Of a DNA stretch of 64,000 nucleotides, positions 26,961-36,608 are shown piece after piece. Below the pieces are notes generated by a model. The model was given only the letters and a program-made list of their open reading frames with translations, did not search any database and was not told the origin of the DNA. The stretch's first letter is position 1; each line of letters opens with the position of its first letter. The DNA is from Streptomyces spiralis (GTDB lineage Bacteria; Actinomycetota; Actinomycetes; Streptomycetales; Streptomycetaceae). The stretch covers positions 62,001 to 126,000 of the forward strand of contig NZ_BNBC01000017.1 of the NCBI RefSeq assembly GCF_014654675.1, written 5' to 3'. The position numbers and the translations under genes were made by a program.

Positions 26961-28613
26961 ATGCACTCACCTACGCGGCGCACCTTGCTCAGTGCCTCGA
27001 TCTTGGCTGCCGGCTCGGGACTCCTGGGCGCCTGTTCCGGGGCCGACTCCTCCTCGGGGTCGGACCCGCACCCGGGGACCACGCAGGGTGCGGAGTCGGA
27101 CTCCGGCGGCACCCGGCGCTTCGCTCCCAAGGGGCCCAAGGGGTATGTGAACCCGTCCGACCCCGAGGTCCTCGCCGCCGAGAAGAAGCGCGGTGGCGGG
27201 CCGGTGCGCAGGTTCAGGCTCACCGCCGCCGAGGCACGGGTGGACCTCGGCGGACGCACCCTCAGGACCTGGGCCTACGGGGACGACCTGCCCGGCAAGG
27301 AGGTCAGGGTCACCGCGGGGGACATTCTGGACCTCACGCTGGCCAATCACCTGCCCGTGGACACCACACTGCACTCGCACGGCATTCGCCTGCGCTGCGA
27401 CATGGACGGTGTGCCGGACCTGACCCAGGCGGGCATCAAGCCGGGCGCGGAGTTCGCCTACCGCTTCGCCGTGCAGCATCCGGGCACCTACTGGCTGCAC
27501 TCGCACTCGGGCATGCAGCTCGACCGCGGCCTGTACGCGCCGCTGATCGTGGAGGATCCCAAGGAGCCGCTGACGTACGACAAGGAGTGGGTCGTCGTCC
27601 TGGACGACTGGGTGGACGGCGTGGACGGCTCCACCCCCGACTCCGTGCTGACCCAGCTGCACCACGGAAAGCGCCCGCCGATGGACATGGGCACGGGCGG
27701 CATGTCCGGGCACGGCGGCTCCGCCGGTCACCATGCCATGGCCCGCGGGCCCGCGCGGGCCGGCTCGTCCGGTCCCTCCCGGGTGCTGCGGGGCTCCCAC
27801 AGCGACCTTCTGAGCAGCATGGGCGGCAATGTCGACTTTCCCTATTACCTGGTCAACGGCCGCCTCCCGCAGGCCCCCACGGTGTTCCGGGCCAAGCCCG
27901 GGGACCGCATCCGGCTGCGCATCATCAACGCCGGCGCCGACACCGCGTTCCGGGTGGCCCTGGGCGGCCACGAGATGACGATCACGCACACCGACGGCTA
28001 CCCGGTCCAGCCCACGACCACCGACGCCCTGCTGCTGGGCATGGCCGAGCGCTACGACGTCCTGGTCACCGCCCAGGACGGAGTGTTCCCCCTGGTGGCG
28101 CTGGCCGAGGGCAAGAAGGCCAGGGCGCTGGCGGTGCTGCGCACGGCCAAGTCCGGGGCGCTGCCCGAGCCCTCGGTGCAGCCGGACGAACTCCAGGGCC
28201 GCCTCGTGCCGGCCCGGCGCCTGGTGCCGGGCGACGCGGTGGCGTACTCCGACCGCAAGCCGGACCGGCAGATCCGGCTGAGGCTGACCGGCAACATGAA
28301 GGACTTCAACTGGAGCTTCGACCACAGGCCCTACTCGGTCGAGCAGCGCCATCCCATCCGCCAGGACGAGCGGGTCAGACTCACCATCATCAACGCCACC
28401 AACATGTGGCACCCGATCCACCTGCACGGCCACACGTTCGCCATGACCGGCCTGGACGCCGCCGGCGCGCGCAAGGACACGGCGATCGTGCTGCCGCACC
28501 GCAAGCTGGTGTTCGACTTCTACGCCGACAACCCCGGTCTGTGGATGCTGCACTGCCACAACCAGTACCACTCCGAGTCCGGCATGATGACCACCCTCGG
28601 CTACCACAGATGA
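26961..28613 (+). CDS. Multicopper oxidase, exported lipoprotein
   Basis: 550 residues. The N-terminus (SPTRRTLLSAS, then LLGAC) combines a twin-arginine motif with a lipobox. All four copper-ligand clusters are present: LHSHG, WLHSHSG, HPIHLHGH and HCHNQYHSESGM, the last with the Cys of the type 1 site. A Met/His/Gly-rich insert at about residues 235-270 resembles copper-sensing loops of CueO-like enzymes. Likely role: oxidation of Cu(I), phenols or metal ions at the cell surface. ATG at 26961 was chosen over GTG at 26946; neither has a good ribosome site. Confidence 0.9.
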   Translation: MHSPTRRTLLSASILAAGSGLLGACSGADSSSGSDPHPGTTQGAESDSGGTRRFAPKGPKGYVNPSDPEVLAAEKKRGGGPVRRFRLTAAEARVDLGGRTLRTWAYGDDLPGKEVRVTAGDILDLTLANHLPVDTTLHSHGIRLRCDMDGVPDLTQAGIKPGAEFAYRFAVQHPGTYWLHSHSGMQLDRGLYAPLIVEDPKEPLTYDKEWVVVLDDWVDGVDGSTPDSVLTQLHHGKRPPMDMGTGGMSGHGGSAGHHAMARGPARAGSSGPSRVLRGSHSDLLSSMGGNVDFPYYLVNGRLPQAPTVFRAKPGDRIRLRIINAGADTAFRVALGGHEMTITHTDGYPVQPTTTDALLLGMAERYDVLVTAQDGVFPLVALAEGKKARALAVLRTAKSGALPEPSVQPDELQGRLVPARRLVPGDAVAYSDRKPDRQIRLRLTGNMKDFNWSFDHRPYSVEQRHPIRQDERVRLTIINATNMWHPIHLHGHTFAMTGLDAAGARKDTAIVLPHRKLVFDFYADNPGLWMLHCHNQYHSESGMMTTLGYHR

Positions 28614-28823
28614 CCGGCGCGGGGCCATGGGCCGTACGGCCGGCGCCGCTCGGAACCGCCCGGCCGGCCGGGCCGCGCGGTCCGTCACCCCTTCGGCCCG
28701 CCCCGGCGGGCACCCGGCCCGCCGCTCCTTCGATCCTGGCACGGGGAAGATGACCGTCGTCCGAGGATGCCCGCCGGCCGGGTGGTCGCCGAGGACCTGG
28801 CCGCCGGAAGGGCGGGGACGCCG

Positions 28824-29069
28824 ATGAGGCTTGTCGTCGATCTCAACAAGTGCCAGGGGTACGCCCAGTGCGCGTTCCTCGCGCCGGACGTGTTCACCAT
28901 GCACGGCGAGGAGTCGCTCGTCTACAGCCCCTGGGCCGGCGACGAGCACCGGGAGAAGGTGGCGCGAGCGGTCGCGGCCTGCCCGGTGCAGGCGATCACG
29001 GCGGACGGCCTCGACGAGGCGGCCGAGAGGTCCGCCGGGGCCGGGCAGGGGGCCTCCGATGCCCGCTGA
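28824..29069 (+). CDS. Small 3Fe-4S ferredoxin
   Basis: 81 residues. Three Cys in the pattern CxxxxxC (CQGYAQC) and a later CP (ACPVQAI) fit the 3Fe-4S ferredoxins that feed bacterial P450s. ATG at 28824 follows a GGAAGGGCGGGG stretch. Its end overlaps the reductase gene by 11 bases, so ferredoxin and reductase are made together. Confidence 0.9.
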   Translation: MRLVVDLNKCQGYAQCAFLAPDVFTMHGEESLVYSPWAGDEHREKVARAVAACPVQAITADGLDEAAERSAGAGQGASDAR

Positions 29070-30453
29070 GCAGTTCCACGAGTGGCTCAGGCGCGAGGGG
29101 CGCATCGTCGTCGTCGGAGCCTCGCTGGCCGGTCTGCGCGCCGCCGAGACGCTGCGCGCCGAGGGCTTCGCCGGCTCGCTGACCATGATCGGCGACGAGC
29201 CGTACCAGCCGTACGACCGTCCGCCGCTGTCCAAGGCGGTGCTGCTCGGCAAGGCGTCGCCGGACCGCACGGAACTGCCCCGGCGCCGCGGGATCGACGC
29301 CACCTGGCGCCTCGGCGTGGCCGCCACGGGACTGGACATGGCGGGCAAGCGGGTGCGGCTCGCCGACGGCGACGAGGTGCCCTACGACCGGCTGCTGATC
29401 GCGACCGGGGTGCGCGCCCGGCCGTGGCCGAAGGAGGAGGAGGCCCAGCTCGACGGGGTCTGTGTGCTGCGCACCCGGGACGACGCCGTCCGGCTGCACC
29501 GCCGGCTGAAGGCCGCGCCGCGCCGGGTGTTCGTCATCGGCGCGGGGTTCACCGGTTCGGAGATCGCCTCGGCCTGCCGGGACCAGGGGATCCCGGTCAC
29601 CGTGGCGGAGCGTGCCGACGCTCCGCTGGTGGGCGCCCTCGGCGGGGTGATCGGCGCGGTGGCCGCGGAGCTCCACCGCGACAACGGGGTGGACCTGCGC
29701 ACCGGTGTCATGGTGACCGGTCTGGAGGGCGACTCGGTGGGCCGGGTGCGGGCCGCTCACCTGTCCGACGGCAGCGTCGTGGAGACGGACGTCGTGGTCG
29801 TCGCGCTGGGCGCGACCCGCAACACCGACTGGCTGGCCGGCTCCGGGCTGGGCGCCGGGCCGCGCGGCGTCGCCTGCGACGCGGGCTGCCGGGCCTTCGA
29901 CTTCCGGGGCATCGTCACCGACGACGTCTTCGTGGCGGGCGACGTGGCCCGCTCCCCGCATCCGCTGTTCGGCTACCAGTTCCTGTCCCTGGAGCACTGG
30001 GGCAACGCCGTGGCGCAGGCCGAGGTGGCCGCGCACAACATGATCAGCGCCAGTTCCGACCGGATCCCGCATCTGTGGGTGCCCGCCTTCTGGTCGTCGC
30101 AGTTCGGGGTGAACATCAAGTCGGTCGGGGTGCCGTCCATGGGCACCGAGATCATGATCACGCAGGGCTCGCTCGCCGAGCGCCGGTTCGTCGGGGTCTA
30201 CGGCTACCAGGGGCGGGTCATCGCCGCCGTGAGCTTCGACAACACGCGGTGGCTGGAGTTCTACGAGCGGCAGATCGAGCGTGGCGCTCCGTTCCCGGTG
30301 GAGTACCCGACGGTGGACCGCCGGCCCGAGGGCCGCAAGCCGGTGCCGGCCGACTTCCCCGACCCGTCCCTGCCGACCCACGGCCCGACGGTGACCCTCA
30401 GCGGCTACTCCCCCGCCGACCGGCGCCTGGTCTTCACCCCGGCCCGCCACTGA
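29059..30453 (+). CDS. FAD-dependent ferredoxin reductase
   Basis: 464 residues. FAD site VVVGASLAGLRAAETL and PYDRPPLSK near the N-terminus, NAD(P) site VIGAGFTGSEIAS in the middle, and DDVFVAGDVAR near residue 290. These are marks of the rubredoxin/ferredoxin reductase family. It would pass electrons from NAD(P)H to the adjacent ferredoxin and on to the P450. ATG at 29059 overlaps the ferredoxin gene; a purine-rich GCAGGGGG precedes it. Confidence 0.9.
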   Translation: MPAEQFHEWLRREGRIVVVGASLAGLRAAETLRAEGFAGSLTMIGDEPYQPYDRPPLSKAVLLGKASPDRTELPRRRGIDATWRLGVAATGLDMAGKRVRLADGDEVPYDRLLIATGVRARPWPKEEEAQLDGVCVLRTRDDAVRLHRRLKAAPRRVFVIGAGFTGSEIASACRDQGIPVTVAERADAPLVGALGGVIGAVAAELHRDNGVDLRTGVMVTGLEGDSVGRVRAAHLSDGSVVETDVVVVALGATRNTDWLAGSGLGAGPRGVACDAGCRAFDFRGIVTDDVFVAGDVARSPHPLFGYQFLSLEHWGNAVAQAEVAAHNMISASSDRIPHLWVPAFWSSQFGVNIKSVGVPSMGTEIMITQGSLAERRFVGVYGYQGRVIAAVSFDNTRWLEFYERQIERGAPFPVEYPTVDRRPEGRKPVPADFPDPSLPTHGPTVTLSGYSPADRRLVFTPARH

Positions 30454-30476
30454 CCGAAGCGACCCGAGGACCCCCC

Positions 30477-31715
30477 ATGACGCACGCCTCGCTCCTGCGC
30501 CGGATCACCGACTTCTCCAGCCGCGCCGACCCGTATCCGCTGTACGAGGAGCTCCGCCGGACGCCCGTGCTGCACGAGGAGGAGGACGGCCCGTACGCCG
30601 TCAGCTCGTACTACGACATCCAGAGCCTGCTCCACGACCCGCGGATCAGCTCCGACGCCGCCCATCTGACCGCGCCGGGCGTCGACGAACTGTCGGATCC
30701 GGAGACCACGGGGCTGCCGCCGAGCTTCATCCGGCTCGATCCGCCCGAGCACGACCGGCTGCGGCGGATCGCCAACAGCTCCTTCGGCCCGCCGCACCGG
30801 CCGCACCGGATCGACTCGCTGCGCGGCGAGCTGGTCCGGATCGTCACCGAGCTCGTCGACGGCCTCGGGGACGCCCGGCGGATCGACCTCGTCGACCAGG
30901 TCGCCTATCCCTTCCCGGTGACCGTGATCTGCCGGCTGCTCGGGGTGCCGCGCGAGGACGAGCCACGTTTTCGCGCCTGGGTCGACCCGATCGTCGCCGC
31001 ACTGGACCCGGAGAGCCGGAACGATCCCGAGGCGCCGGTCCAGCGGGCCGCGCGGGAGGCACGGGTCCAGCTGGGCATGTACCTGGCCGGCCTGGTCGAG
31101 CAGCGCGCTCGGGAGCCGCGCGACGACATGCTGTCCGACCTGGTCGGCGGCGATGGCCCCGACGGCTCGATGTCGATGATGGAGGTGCTCAGCACGGCGG
31201 TCCTGCTGCTGATCGCCGGGCACGAGACGACGGTCAACCTCATCACCAACGGCATGCTCACCCTGCTGCGCCATCCCGAGTACCTGGAGCGGCTGCGGGA
31301 GGACCCCGGGCTGTCCGTCAAGATCGTCGAGGAGCTGCTGCGCTACGAGCCGCCGGTGCAGCTGCTGCCGCAGCGCACCTGCATCACGGACATCGAGCTG
31401 CGCGGGGTGACGATCCCCAAGGGCGCGCGGATCTGGCTCGTCCTGGCGGCGGGCAACCGCGACCCGGAGCGGTTCAAGGACCCGGACCGGTTCGACCCGG
31501 ACCGCGCGGACCTCGAGCACCTCGGGTTCGGCAGCGGCATCCACAGCTGCTTCGGGGCGCCGCTGGCCCGGTTGGAGACCCAGATCGCGCTGGCCGAGCT
31601 GGCCCGTCGCCTCGACGGCCCACGCCTGGTCGAGGACCCGCCGCCGTACCGGGAGAACGCGGTGCTGCGCGGCCCGCGCCATCTCCACCTCGACATCGAC
31701 GGCGTACGCCCCTGA
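30477..31715 (+). CDS. Cytochrome P450
   Basis: 412 residues, typical length. I-helix LLIAGHETTVNL, ExxR motif in EELLRYE, and the haem loop FGSGIHSCFGAPLAR with the ligand Cys. It lies 23 bases after its reductase, with CCGAGGA before ATG at 30477. The three genes form a complete electron-transfer operon. The substrate cannot be deduced; the family resembles actinobacterial CYP105/107-like hydroxylases. Confidence 0.95.
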   Translation: MTHASLLRRITDFSSRADPYPLYEELRRTPVLHEEEDGPYAVSSYYDIQSLLHDPRISSDAAHLTAPGVDELSDPETTGLPPSFIRLDPPEHDRLRRIANSSFGPPHRPHRIDSLRGELVRIVTELVDGLGDARRIDLVDQVAYPFPVTVICRLLGVPREDEPRFRAWVDPIVAALDPESRNDPEAPVQRAAREARVQLGMYLAGLVEQRAREPRDDMLSDLVGGDGPDGSMSMMEVLSTAVLLLIAGHETTVNLITNGMLTLLRHPEYLERLREDPGLSVKIVEELLRYEPPVQLLPQRTCITDIELRGVTIPKGARIWLVLAAGNRDPERFKDPDRFDPDRADLEHLGFGSGIHSCFGAPLARLETQIALAELARRLDGPRLVEDPPPYRENAVLRGPRHLHLDIDGVRP

Positions 31716-31787
31716 GCTCGCGACGGGGGCATCAGGCCTCCGCCTGCCGTCGGTCGCACACTGTGCGGGGCCGATTACACCGAAGAA

Positions 31788-31808
31788 TTTTCTGGACAAC
31801 TCAGAAAA
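31788..31808. promoter_or_regulatory. AT-rich inverted repeat before a small Cys-protein gene
   Basis: TTTTCTG, 7 bases, CAGAAAA: perfect 7-bp arms in an unusually AT-rich stretch, 54 bases before the ATG at 31862. It could be an operator, or a weak terminator of the P450 operon. Confidence 0.45.
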
Positions 31809-31861
31809 ATCCGACAAAATGGTGTGACGTCCACCACGCGACTTCGAGGAGCCGCCCCCAC

Positions 31862-32059
31862 ATGGCGTACGGAGCCCACCACAGCCCCATCCCGCCTCAC
31901 CCCGACCTGAGCCTGGCTCGTGACTGCGACCACTGCCTGGGCTGGGGAACCGTCATCACCCGCGACGGTCAGCATGAACTCTGCGACACCTGCCAGCCGG
32001 ATCCCGGCGGCGGCGACCCGCCGTTCGGCGTGCCCGCGCACCGGCCGTTCCCCGGATGA
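31862..32059 (+). CDS. Small protein with two Cys pairs
   Basis: 65 residues with CDHC and CDTC 20-odd residues apart, a probable zinc ribbon, and a Pro/Gly-rich tail. ATG at 31862 follows CGAGGA. An upstream in-frame extension to 31763 lies in AT-rich non-coding-like sequence and was not used. Function unknown. Confidence 0.7.
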   Translation: MAYGAHHSPIPPHPDLSLARDCDHCLGWGTVITRDGQHELCDTCQPDPGGGDPPFGVPAHRPFPG

Positions 32060-32151
32060 GGCCGCCCGGCACCGGTCCGTCCGAGTGGTGCCGCATCCAG
32101 CACGGTCGTAGCGTCGTTACAGCAATCGGACGTCGTCGGCCGGGAGCGAAC

Positions 32152-32616
32152 ATGCGCACACACACGGTGAGGACAGTGGTCACGCTCGCTGCTGCCGCAG
32201 TGCTCAGCGCGGGTCTGGCAACGGCCTCCGCCGCACCCGCGGGGCAGCCGTCGCCGTCGGCGGGGCACGGGGCGTCGCACAAGCCCGTGCTCGTCGACTG
32301 TTTCTGGAAGCCGCAGGCGCGCCCCGACGCGTTCATCCTCGCCTGCGGCGACGCCAACAGCCGCCTCTCCTCGTTGCACTGGTCGACGTGGAACGGCAGG
32401 AGCGCGGTGGCGAAGGGTGTCAACTTCGTCAACGACTGCAAGCCGTACTGCGCGAAGGGCACCTTCCGCTCGTATCCGGTCATCGTGCGGCTGGACCGCC
32501 CGGAGCCCTGGAAGAAGGACCCGAAGGTGGACCACTTCACCCGGATCAGCCTGGTCTTCACGGGCGCGCGGCCGGAGGGGTACGACCGGGTGATGACCAC
32601 CCCGCTGTGGGACTGA
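32152..32616 (+). CDS. Secreted protein of unknown function
   Basis: 154 residues. A clear Sec signal peptide (VVTLAAAAVLSAGLATASAAPA, cleavage near 29-31) precedes a compact domain with four Cys (VDCFW, ILACGD, NDCKPYCAKG), which could form two disulfides. Trp and Lys are frequent. I do not recognise the family. ATG at 32152 follows CGGGAGCG. A terminator shared with the convergent gene follows. Confidence 0.75.
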   Translation: MRTHTVRTVVTLAAAAVLSAGLATASAAPAGQPSPSAGHGASHKPVLVDCFWKPQARPDAFILACGDANSRLSSLHWSTWNGRSAVAKGVNFVNDCKPYCAKGTFRSYPVIVRLDRPEPWKKDPKVDHFTRISLVFTGARPEGYDRVMTTPLWD

Positions 32617-32662
32617 GATCGGCGCGGCCTCTCCCCTCGGTGGGACTGAGCTGATGTGGGGC

Positions 32663-32686
32663 GGGTGCCCGCGAGAGCGGGCACCC
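32663..32686. terminator. Bidirectional hairpin between convergent genes
   Basis: Perfect 10-bp stem GGGTGCCCGC with loop GAGA. It lies 7 bases beyond one convergent stop and 46 beyond the other. Confidence 0.75.
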
Positions 32687-32693
32687 GGTGGCA

Positions 32694-33674
<981 letters not shown>

Positions 33675-33837
33675 GCGGGTGCTCCATCCTGGCCGGTGTC
33701 GCTGCTCACCGCGTCATCCCAGCACCCCGCACACCGGGCTGCCAACGATTTTCTCCCGCTGTTTCGCCGCTCCCACGGATGGAACCCGGAGGACCCGTGA
33801 GCACCCCAGCCACCCGCCACCGAGGGAGCGCCCGGTC

Positions 33838-34290
33838 ATGCACTCGATCACCAAAGGCCTGCTGGCAGGCGCCGCGGGCACCCTCGCACTGGATCTGGTG
33901 TCCTACGGCGACATGCTGCTGCGCGGGCGGTCCGCCAGCGGCATCCCGGCCCAGATAGCGGACCGTCTGGCCGACCGCGCCCAGGTGCCGCTCGGGGACG
34001 GCGAGGATAAGGACAACCGCGCCCAGGCGGCCGGCGCGCTGCTGGGGTACGCCATCGGTCTCGGGGCCGGAGCGGCGTACGGGCTGCTGCGGTACCGCCG
34101 TCCGGCCCTGCCGATCTGGCTGGCCGGACCGCTGCTCGGCGCCGCCGCCATGGCGGGCGCCGACGCCCCCGCCACCGCGCTGCGCCTGACCGATCCCACC
34201 TCGTGGAGCCCGACGTCATGGGCGTCCGACGTCGTACCGCACCTGGCGTACGGCCTGACGACCGCCGCGGCGTACCGGGCCATGGGCTGA
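33838..34290 (+). CDS. Small membrane protein
   Basis: 150 residues with three or four hydrophobic segments and an intervening charged loop (GDGEDKDN). ATG at 33838 follows GAGGGAG. It resembles DUF1440-like or YagU-like actinobacterial membrane proteins only in general form. Function unknown. Confidence 0.68.
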   Translation: MHSITKGLLAGAAGTLALDLVSYGDMLLRGRSASGIPAQIADRLADRAQVPLGDGEDKDNRAQAAGALLGYAIGLGAGAAYGLLRYRRPALPIWLAGPLLGAAAMAGADAPATALRLTDPTSWSPTSWASDVVPHLAYGLTTAAAYRAMG

Positions 34291-34369
34291 CCGGACAGGG
34301 CCGGCGACGCGGGAGCCACCGGCCGGTCACATCACAGGCGGTAAACCACGACGAGGGCGGGAACGAACC

Positions 34370-35548
34370 GTGACGCTGCGCATCGGGGTCGAGGAGGAGT
34401 TCCACCTGCTGGACGTTCACAGCGGCCTGCCGGTGCCGGGCGCGCGCGCCGTGCTCGACCGGCTGACCGGACCCGGGTTCGCGCCCGAGTTCCAGAGCTG
34501 CGTCGTGGAGAGCAACAGCGGGGTGCACGAGTCCCTCGACGGCCTCCGCGCCGATCTGGCCGCGTCGCGGCGCAGCCTGGACGCGGCGGCCGCCCCGCTG
34601 GGTCTCGCGGCGGTGGCCGCCGGCACCGCGCCGCTGGCCCGGCTCGGCTCGCACGAGGGCGTCACCGACCATCCCCGCTACCGGCACATGGCCGACGAGT
34701 ACCGCAGGGTCGCCGAGGAACAGCTGATCTGCAGCGCTCAGGTGCACGTCGACGTCCCGGACCGGGACACGGCGGTGCGCGCCATGTGCCTGGTGTCGCC
34801 GTGGCTGCCGCCGCTGCTCGCGCTGTCGGCGAGTTCGCCGTTCTGGCTCGGCGGTGACACCGGCTACGCGAGCTGGCGGACGATGCTGTGGCAGCGCTGG
34901 CCCACCGCCGGGCCGGCCGGGTGCTACTCCGGCGCCGCCGAATACGACGCGGCCCTGGAGGAGCTGATCGGCTCGGGCGTCATCACCGACCCCGGAATGG
35001 TCTACTACGACGTACGGCCCTCCGCGCACCAGCGCACGCTGGAGCTGCGGATCTGCGACGCCTGCCCTCGGGTGGAGACGGTCGTCCTGGTCGCCGGGCT
35101 CTTCCGGGCCCTCGTCCACGACGCGTGCGCGCGGCTGGCCCGACGGGCCGGCCCCGCCTGCGCCGGGCACCACGAATGGCTGCGCGCCGCCGCCTGGCGA
35201 GCCGCCCGCTCCGGCCTCGAGGGCCCCCTGGTCGACCCGGTCACCCGGCGTGCGGTCCCCGCCCGCCAAGTGCTGCACGGCCTGCCGGACCGGCTGCGCC
35301 CGGCGCTGGAGGCGTCCGGCGACTGGGAGAGCGTGCGCGAACTGCTGGGCCGGGCGCTGGCCGACGGCAGCGCCGCACGCCGGCTGCGGCGGGCCGCCGA
35401 GAGCGGTGGCCTGCCCGCCGCGGTCCGTCTGCTGATCGCCGAGACCCGCGGCGACACCGGCGCCGTGGGGTGCTCCGGCGCGGACGGCGGGCCGCCTCCG
35501 GCGCGGTTTCGGACGCGCGCCGGCCGGGCACCCGTGCCAGGCTCGTGA
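34370..35548 (+). CDS. Carboxylate-amine ligase of the YbdK/GCS2 family
   Basis: 392 residues. The N-terminal GVEEEFHLLD and the ESLDGLRADLAASRR stretch, plus acidic metal-binding positions, are typical of YbdK-type glutamate-cysteine ligase-like enzymes, which form an amide between a glutamyl carboxylate and an amine. Length agrees with the family. GTG at 34370 follows GAGGGCGGG. It precedes the formate dehydrogenase genes by 46 bases but need not be related to them. Confidence 0.88.
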   Translation: MTLRIGVEEEFHLLDVHSGLPVPGARAVLDRLTGPGFAPEFQSCVVESNSGVHESLDGLRADLAASRRSLDAAAAPLGLAAVAAGTAPLARLGSHEGVTDHPRYRHMADEYRRVAEEQLICSAQVHVDVPDRDTAVRAMCLVSPWLPPLLALSASSPFWLGGDTGYASWRTMLWQRWPTAGPAGCYSGAAEYDAALEELIGSGVITDPGMVYYDVRPSAHQRTLELRICDACPRVETVVLVAGLFRALVHDACARLARRAGPACAGHHEWLRAAAWRAARSGLEGPLVDPVTRRAVPARQVLHGLPDRLRPALEASGDWESVRELLGRALADGSAARRLRRAAESGGLPAAVRLLIAETRGDTGAVGCSGADGGPPPARFRTRAGRAPVPGS

Positions 35549-35594
35549 GCAGGACAGGGTGAGCGCCGCGCACGGAAGCCGAGGAGGTCGGAGC

Positions 35595-36608
35595 ATGTCC
35601 GAGGGCGACACGACGGCGGTGAGCGCGACAGGCGGCGAACCGCCGCCGTCCGGAAACCTGCTGTCCGGGCCGCAGCCCAACGTGGCGGGGGCCGCCGGAT
35701 ACCCCGACGCCCCGCCGCGCGTGGGCTTCTTCACCGACACGTCCGTGTGCATCGGCTGCAAGGCGTGCGAGGTGGCGTGCAAGGAGTGGAACGCCGTGCC
35801 GGAGGACGGCCTGGAACTGACGGGCATGTCCTACGACAACACGCAGGGCCTGGGCGCGGACACCTGGCGGCACGTGGCGTTCATCGAACAGCGCCTGCCC
35901 GAGACCGGCCGCGAACCGGGCGGCGGCCACGAGGGCTTCGACGCGTTCGAGGCCGCCCGGAACCTCGGCACCTCTCCCTCTCCCTCTCCCTCCCCCTCCC
36001 CCGACGGGGCGATCTCGCCGGTGTCGCCCGACGGCCGGACCGAGTTGCGCTGGCTGATGTCCTCCGACGTGTGCAAGCACTGCACGCACGCGGGCTGCCT
36101 TGACGTGTGTCCCACAGGGGCACTGTTCCGCACCGAGTTCGGCACGGTGGTGGTCCAGGCGGATGTGTGCAACGGCTGCGGGTACTGCGTGCCCGCCTGC
36201 CCGTACGGGGTCATCGACCAGCGCAAGGAGGACGGCCGGGTCTGGAAGTGCACGCTGTGCTACGACCGGCTCGGTGTCGGCATGGAGCCGGCCTGCGCCA
36301 AGTCGTGCCCGACCGACTCCATCCAGTTCGGCCCGCTGGAGGAGTTGCGCGCACGGGCGGCGGCCCGGGTGGCGCAGTTGCACGCGGCCGGTGTCACCGA
36401 GGCCCGGCTGTACGGCGAGAGCCCGCAGGACGGGGTCGGCGGCGACGGCGCGTTCTTCCTGCTGCTCGACGAACCCGAGGTGTACGGCCTGCCACCGGAT
36501 CCGGTGGTGACCACCCGGGATCTGCCCGCCATGTGGCGGCACGCGGCGGTGGCAGCCGTCTCGCTCGCCGCGCTGGGTGTCGCGAGCTTCGCCGGGAGGC
36601 GGCGATGA
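35595..36608 (+). CDS. Formate dehydrogenase iron-sulfur (beta) subunit
   Basis: 337 residues. Four 4Fe-4S clusters can be placed: CIGCKACEVACK, CKHCTHAGCLDVCPTGA, CNGCGYCVPACPYGV and the CTLCYDRL/CAKSCP group. A single hydrophobic C-terminal segment (VAAVSLAALGVASFAG) may touch the membrane. It wires electrons from the catalytic subunit to the membrane subunit. An Ser-Pro repeat from a CTCCCT microsatellite (about 35973-36002) forms a surface loop. ATG at 35595 follows GGAGG. The stop overlaps the next start (ATGA). Confidence 0.92.
   Translation: MSEGDTTAVSATGGEPPPSGNLLSGPQPNVAGAAGYPDAPPRVGFFTDTSVCIGCKACEVACKEWNAVPEDGLELTGMSYDNTQGLGADTWRHVAFIEQRLPETGREPGGGHEGFDAFEAARNLGTSPSPSPSPSPDGAISPVSPDGRTELRWLMSSDVCKHCTHAGCLDVCPTGALFRTEFGTVVVQADVCNGCGYCVPACPYGVIDQRKEDGRVWKCTLCYDRLGVGMEPACAKSCPTDSIQFGPLEELRARAAARVAQLHAAGVTEARLYGESPQDGVGGDGAFFLLLDEPEVYGLPPDPVVTTRDLPAMWRHAAVAAVSLAALGVASFAGRRR

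Noticed and set aside
35559..35594. Upstream GTG as start of the formate dehydrogenase beta subunit
   Set aside because: The GGAGG site lies between this GTG and ATG at 35595, so the ATG is the better start.
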